Below, one piece after another: positions 8,196 to 11,645 of a stretch of DNA of 11,645 bases. The DNA is from Glacieibacterium sp038211965 (GTDB lineage Bacteria; Pseudomonadota; Alphaproteobacteria; Sphingomonadales; Sphingomonadaceae), in assembly GCA_038211965.1 (NCBI GenBank), contig JBBQVB010000080.1, positions 1 through 11,645 of the forward strand. Direction: 5' to 3'. Within the stretch, counting starts at the first letter, position 1; each line of letters begins with the position of its first letter. The notes under the pieces were generated by a model. That model searched no databases. It worked only from the letters and a program-made list of their open reading frames with translations, and was not told the DNA's origin. The position numbers and the translations under genes were made by a program.

Positions 8196-9342
8196 CGAAG
8201 GTGAGGCTACCCTGTGCGATCAATTCGGCAATCAGGGAGGCGGCCCCGCCCGACCGCGCGAGCGCCTTGGTGCCGGCAAGATGCGACTGGGCACAGAGCC
8301 GTTCGGCCAACCCGGCGACCCCGCGCGGGCAGTCGAAACTCTCGCCGTCGACGAACAGCGTCACGCCGTCCGCCGCGCGGCTGAAGGCGAAGCGGCTCGC
8401 CGGGTTGCGGCGGAGGCGCATTCCGGCGGCGAGGCGGGCGCGCACGGTAATGACGTCAGGTGCGTGGTCGCGCGGGCCCCCGCCGTTGCCGTATTTGCGC
8501 TCGCTCGTATAGCGCCCGAACCACCGCGCGAACGCGTCGCGGTCGCCGACCATCTTGATCAGCATGGCATGTACGCGCGCCAGCGCTTCGGGGGCGATCT
8601 CTCCGGGGTCGGCCTGAACGGCGAGACCGGGGTCGGCGTAGCGGTCGTCGTCGCCGAGGCCAGCGAGCAGGTCGTCGCACCAGTTGCCGAGCAGGTCGGC
8701 GCGCGACGGTGCGCGGCAGCCGATCGAGTAAGTCATGCAGTCGTCGCCGACGGCGACGCCGTGATGCGCGACGCGCGGCGGCAGATACAGGATGTCGCCG
8801 GGGGCGAGTACCCACTCCTCGACCGGCTCGAACCGGGCGAGCAGGCGCAGGTCGTCGTGCGGCGCGAGCGGGGTCGCGGCGTCGCACAGCCCGCCGACCT
8901 GCCAGCGCCGCTGGCCGAGGCCCTGAACGAGGAACACGTCGTACTGGTCGAAATGCGCGCCGACACCGCCCCCGGGGCTGGCATAGCTGACCATCACGTC
9001 GTCGATGCGCCAGCGCGGCAGGAAGGCGACGGCATCGAGCAGCGCGGCGACTTCGGGGACGTACTGGTCGACGGCCTGCACCAGCAGCGTCCACGGCTTC
9101 TTGCCGAGTTTGGCGAAACGCTTCTCAGCGAAGGGGCCGTGTTCGACCTTGAGGCCGTGCTTGGCCTGACGGACGATGCGCGACTCGACGTCGTCCTCGC
9201 AGGCGAGGCCAGCCAGCTCGTCGGGGTCGAGAGGGTTGCGCCACGCACTCCACGGATTGCGGATCAGCAGCGGCGATTTCTGCCAATGGTCGCGTAGGAA
9301 GGTCGCCGGGTCGAAAGCGTCGGCGCGCAGCGTGGGCGTCAT
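8182..9342 (-). CDS. roxA: JmjC/cupin 2-oxoglutarate oxygenase, ribosomal protein L16 arginine hydroxylase (RoxA/YcfD)
   Basis: Known family role: the Fe(II)/2-oxoglutarate oxygenase RoxA (YcfD) hydroxylates a conserved arginine of ribosomal protein uL16 in the cytoplasm, using oxygen. Seen in 386 residues (E. coli enzyme about 373): an N-terminal part with DHWQKSPLLIRN (18-29), the JmjC barrel with SYASPGGGVGAHFDQYDVF (119-137) giving iron ligands H130 and D132, the third ligand H193 in PPRVAHHG, and R145 in the GQRRW motif as 2-oxoglutarate anchor, all matching the E. coli active site from memory. PGDILYLPP (181-189) is typical. The C-terminal part from about 250 fits the dimerisation and winged-helix region. 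Start: ATG 9342 overlaps the mtnP stop by 4 bases. Active-site residues are complete, so it should be functional. The L16 target is inferred from family membership. Confidence 0.92.
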   Translation of the reverse strand: MTPTLRADAFDPATFLRDHWQKSPLLIRNPWSAWRNPLDPDELAGLACEDDVESRIVRQAKHGLKVEHGPFAEKRFAKLGKKPWTLLVQAVDQYVPEVAALLDAVAFLPRWRIDDVMVSYASPGGGVGAHFDQYDVFLVQGLGQRRWQVGGLCDAATPLAPHDDLRLLARFEPVEEWVLAPGDILYLPPRVAHHGVAVGDDCMTYSIGCRAPSRADLLGNWCDDLLAGLGDDDRYADPGLAVQADPGEIAPEALARVHAMLIKMVGDRDAFARWFGRYTSERKYGNGGGPRDHAPDVITVRARLAAGMRLRRNPASRFAFSRAADGVTLFVDGESFDCPRGVAGLAERLCAQSHLAGTKALARSGGAASLIAELIAQGSLTFDADD

Positions 9343-10208
9343 GCGCGCAGCACTCGGCCCGCGACGGCATCGAGTCGCGCAATCAGCGCCGGGTCGCGCG
9401 CGTCGGCGGCGGTGATCAGTGCGAAGTCGAGGCTGGTGTCGATCGGCGACGGCGACCGCTCGGGCGGCAGCGCATGCGCCAGCGCGACGACCAGCGCGCG
9501 TGCCTTGGCGGCATTGGCGTGCATGACCTCGAGAATCGCCGACACCTCGACATGCGCCTCGCCCGCGCGCCAGCAGTCGTAGTCGGTGACCATGCCGACG
9601 AGCGCATAGGGCAGTTCGGCCTCGCGCGCGAGCTTCGCCTCGGGCATCCCCGTCATGCCGATGACGTGGCACCCCCATGACCGGTAAAGATGGCTCTCGG
9701 CGCGCGTCGAAAATTGCGGGCCTTCCATCGCGAGGTAAGTGCCGCCCACGGTCACCTCCGCCCCAGCCGCGCGTCCCGCCGCCGCCGCGAGGCCCGACAG
9801 GCGCGGACAGACGGGGTCGGCCATCGAGACATGCGCGACGAGGCCGGGGCCGAAAAAGCTCTTGGTCCGCGCGAAGGTCCGGTCGATGAATTGGTCGACG
9901 ACGACGAAGCGCCCCGGCGGCAGGTTCTCCGCGAGCGATCCGACCGCCGAGATCGCGACGACGTCGGTGCATCCCGCGCGTTTGAGGATGTCGATATTGG
10001 CGCGGTAGTTAAGATCGGTCGGCGACAGGCGATGGCCGCGTCCGTGACGCGGCAGGAAGACGAAGCGGTGCCCCGCGATGCTCCCCGTCAGCAGCGCATC
10101 GGACGGCGCACCCCACGGGCTGGCAACCGCCTCCCAGCGCGCGTCGTCGAGCGCGTCGATGGCGTATAGCCCCGAGCCACCGATGATGCCGATCGTCCAG
10201 CCAGTCAT
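9339..10208 (-). CDS. mtnP: S-methyl-5'-thioadenosine phosphorylase
   Basis: MtnP splits methylthioadenosine, the by-product of spermidine and related syntheses, with phosphate into adenine and methylthioribose 1-phosphate, the first step of the methionine salvage pathway in the cytoplasm. Seen in 289 residues: IGIIGGSGLY (6-15), the phosphate-binding PRHGRGH (53-59) with NYRANI, SAVGSL (87-92), FIDRT (107-111), MEGPQFSTRAES (161-172), the PEAKLARE segment (189-196) and TDYDCW (208-213), whose aspartates 209 and 211 recognise the adenine. MTAP rather than purine nucleoside phosphorylase is favoured by the DYDCW motif and the small-residue context. Length is normal. Start: ATG 10208 with AAGGGA at 10214-10219. 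First gene of a three-gene unit with roxA (4-base overlap) and the small CxxC gene; other salvage genes (mtnA, mtnB and so on) are not in the window. Confidence 0.95.
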   Translation of the reverse strand: MTGWTIGIIGGSGLYAIDALDDARWEAVASPWGAPSDALLTGSIAGHRFVFLPRHGRGHRLSPTDLNYRANIDILKRAGCTDVVAISAVGSLAENLPPGRFVVVDQFIDRTFARTKSFFGPGLVAHVSMADPVCPRLSGLAAAAGRAAGAEVTVGGTYLAMEGPQFSTRAESHLYRSWGCHVIGMTGMPEAKLAREAELPYALVGMVTDYDCWRAGEAHVEVSAILEVMHANAAKARALVVALAHALPPERSPSPIDTSLDFALITAADARDPALIARLDAVAGRVLRA

Positions 10209-10213
10209 GCGTT

Positions 10214-10219
10214 TCCCTT
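10214..10219 (-). promoter_or_regulatory. Ribosome binding site of mtnP
   Basis: Minus-strand AAGGGA, 5 bases before the ATG at 10208. It supports this start over the longer open frame that continues upstream into the divergent gene. Confidence 0.55.
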
Positions 10220-10237
10220 GCGCGTGGTGCCGGCCTT

Positions 10238-10266
10238 TTGACACGCGCAGCCCCGCCCCGCAAAAC
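10238..10266 (+). promoter_or_regulatory. Putative promoter of the TPR-sulfotransferase gene
   Basis: A perfect -35 TTGACA (10238-10243) is followed after 17 bases by CAAAAC (10261-10266), a poor -10. If used, transcription would begin near 10273, only a few bases before the ATG at 10276, which would make the message nearly leaderless; this fits the lack of a clear ribosome site. Inferred from pattern only. Confidence 0.3.
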
Positions 10267-10275
10267 TCGTGGCGC

Positions 10276-11645
10276 ATGACCAGCCTCCACACGCCGCTCC
10301 TCGACGCCGACAGCGAACTTGCCGCCGCGACGCGCGATCCTGTGCTGATCGAGGCGGCGGCAGCGCTCGGCGACGGGCGACTGGCGGTCGCGGAGCATGC
10401 GCTGCGGACGCGGCTCAAGGCGCGCCCGACCGACATTGCGGCGATCCGCATGCTTGCCGAGGTCGCGGGGCGGCTCGGGCGCTATCCCGACGCCGAAAAG
10501 CTGCTGCGCCGCGCGCTGGTGCTCGCACCCGGCTTCGCGGCGGCGCGCGCCAACTTGGCGACGGTGCTGCACCGGCAGAACCGGCCTGCCGAAGCGCTCA
10601 CAGAGTTGGCGACGCTGCTTAAGCGCGAACCCGACCATCCCGGCTATCTCGCGCTCAAGGCGGCCGTCCTCGGGCGCACCGGCGACTATGCCGAGGCGAA
10701 CGCGATCTATGCCGCCGTGTTGGCGCGCCATCCCGACCAGCCCAAGCTGTGGATGAGCTATGGACACAGCCTCAAAACCGTGGGGCGGCAGGCCGACAGC
10801 ATCGCCGCCTACCGCCGCGCGCTCGCCGATGTACCCGCACTCGGCGAGGTGTGGTGGAGTCTCGCCAATCTCAAGACCGTGCGCTTTTCGGGCGACGACA
10901 TCGCCGCGATGCAGGGCGCGCTCGGCGGCACCATCGCCCCCGACGACCGCTATCACCTGCATTTCGCGCTCGGCAAGGCGTTCGAGGATGCCGCCGACTA
11001 TGCCGCCTCGTTCGCGCATTACGCCGAGGGCAACCGCCTGCGCCGCGCCGAACTCCGCTACGACGCCGCCGAGACGACCCGCCACGTCGAGCGCAGCGTC
11101 GCGCTGCTGACCGCCGAGGCCTTCGCAGCGCGTGCCCGGCAGGGCTGCCCAGCCCCCGATCCGATCTTCGTCGTCGGCCTGCCACGCTCGGGATCGACGC
11201 TGATCGAGCAGATCCTCGCGTCGCACAGCCTGGTCGAGGGGACGATGGAACTGCCCGACATCACGGCCATAGCGCGCGACCTCAGCGGGCGGCGGACGGG
11301 ACGTGGCGACGACGACGACGAGGCACCCGGCTACCTCGAGACGCTGCTGGCAAAATCGCCCGCCGAACTCGCCGCACTCGGCCAATCCTATCTCGAGCGC
11401 ACGCGCATCCAGCGCAAGACCGACAAGCCGTTCTTCATCGACAAGATGCCCAACAACTGGGCGCACACCGGGCTGATCCACCTGATCCTGCCGAACGCCA
11501 AGATCGTCGACGCGCGCCGCCACCCGCTCGCGACGGGGTTTTCGGGGTTCAAGCAGCATTTTGCGCGCGGCCAGAGCTTCACTTATGACCTCGGCGAGAT
11601 CGGGGCCTATTACCGCGACTACGTCACCCTGATGGCGCATTTCGA
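10276..11645 (+). CDS. TPR-repeat sulfotransferase family protein, 3' end cut by window edge
   Basis: Seen: 456 codons with no stop, running off the right edge. Residues about 20-285 are tetratricopeptide repeats (helical pairs such as AEVAGRLGRYPDAEKLLRRA, ANLATVLHRQNRPAEAL, VLGRTGDYAEANAIYAAVL, SYGHSLKTVGRQADSIAAYRRAL), a protein-binding scaffold. A sulfotransferase domain begins near 296: FVVGLPRSGSTLIEQIL (298-314) holds the 5'-phosphosulfate loop (GLPRSGST) and VDARRHPLATGFSGFKQ (411-427) matches the 3'-phosphate region that binds PAPS. Known: such proteins transfer sulfate from PAPS to an unknown acceptor (carbohydrate, lipid, peptide tyrosine or similar); TPR fusions are frequent in alphaproteobacteria. 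No signal peptide, so cytoplasmic. Start: ATG 10276, the only good one, with no clear ribosome site. Divergent from mtnP over 67 bases; acceptor and C-terminus unknown. Confidence 0.9.
   Translation, partial: MTSLHTPLLDADSELAAATRDPVLIEAAAALGDGRLAVAEHALRTRLKARPTDIAAIRMLAEVAGRLGRYPDAEKLLRRALVLAPGFAAARANLATVLHRQNRPAEALTELATLLKREPDHPGYLALKAAVLGRTGDYAEANAIYAAVLARHPDQPKLWMSYGHSLKTVGRQADSIAAYRRALADVPALGEVWWSLANLKTVRFSGDDIAAMQGALGGTIAPDDRYHLHFALGKAFEDAADYAASFAHYAEGNRLRRAELRYDAAETTRHVERSVALLTAEAFAARARQGCPAPDPIFVVGLPRSGSTLIEQILASHSLVEGTMELPDITAIARDLSGRRTGRGDDDDEAPGYLETLLAKSPAELAALGQSYLERTRIQRKTDKPFFIDKMPNNWAHTGLIHLILPNAKIVDARRHPLATGFSGFKQHFARGQSFTYDLGEIGAYYRDYVTLMAHF

Noticed and set aside
8146..9297. 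A 383-codon plus-strand open frame
   Set aside because: Antisense to roxA, whose active-site motifs are complete on the minus strand; no recognisable domain in the plus frame.
10009..11640. A 543-codon minus-strand open frame
   Set aside because: Antisense to the TPR-sulfotransferase and overlapping mtnP in another frame; composition is the complement of TPR helices and no motif is seen.

Overview
The window is very GC-rich, densely coded chromosomal DNA that looks like an alphaproteobacterium of the order Sphingomonadales. The basis is the gene mix: a large TonB-dependent receptor with a sphingomonad-style plug, a SapC-family protein, a BamE lipoprotein divergent from a ubiquinol-cytochrome c chaperone plus a YceD/DUF177 gene, and a TPR-sulfotransferase. 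I see no mobile element, rRNA, tRNA or CRISPR array. The window holds eleven protein genes, two of them cut by the window edges, and no gene-free stretch longer than about 190 bases.

Layout, left to right. (1) Positions 1-2753, minus: a TonB-dependent outer-membrane receptor, N-terminus complete, C-terminus beyond the left edge. (2) 2940-3407, minus: a small exported four-cysteine protein of unknown role. (3) 3571-4983, plus: an FAD-linked D-2-hydroxyacid (D-2-hydroxyglutarate-like) dehydrogenase with two unusual active-site residues. (4) 4987-5385, minus: an NTF2/SnoaL-like small protein, convergent with gene 3 at a gap of only 3 bases. (5) 5547-6320, plus: SapC family. A GC hairpin at 6330-6349 separates it from (6) bamE, 6368-6847, minus. 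(7) 6935-7468 and (8) 7465-7968, plus: ubiquinol-cytochrome c chaperone and YceD/DUF177, joined by a 4-base stop/start overlap. (9) 7965-8195, (10) 8182-9342 and (11) 9339-10208, all minus, transcribed in the order mtnP, roxA, small CxxC protein: three overlapping genes. (12) 10276 to the right edge, plus: TPR-sulfotransferase, divergent from mtnP. That is eleven genes besides the right-edge sulfotransferase, or twelve in all.

Functionally this is a mosaic of short transcription units. Envelope functions are receptor uptake, BamE in beta-barrel assembly (which would serve the receptor), and the exported small protein. Respiratory or flavin functions are the cytochrome bc1 chaperone and the FAD dehydrogenase. 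Translation and salvage functions are RoxA, YceD and MtnP. The most system-like piece is the compact mtnP-roxA-small CxxC unit: methionine salvage, a ribosomal protein L16 arginine hydroxylase and an uncharacterised putative metal-binding protein, with overlapping reading frames that suggest coupled translation. I find no clear evidence for a wholly new defence or biosynthetic system. The best leads are this operon, the altered active site of the FAD dehydrogenase and the four cysteine pairs of the receptor.
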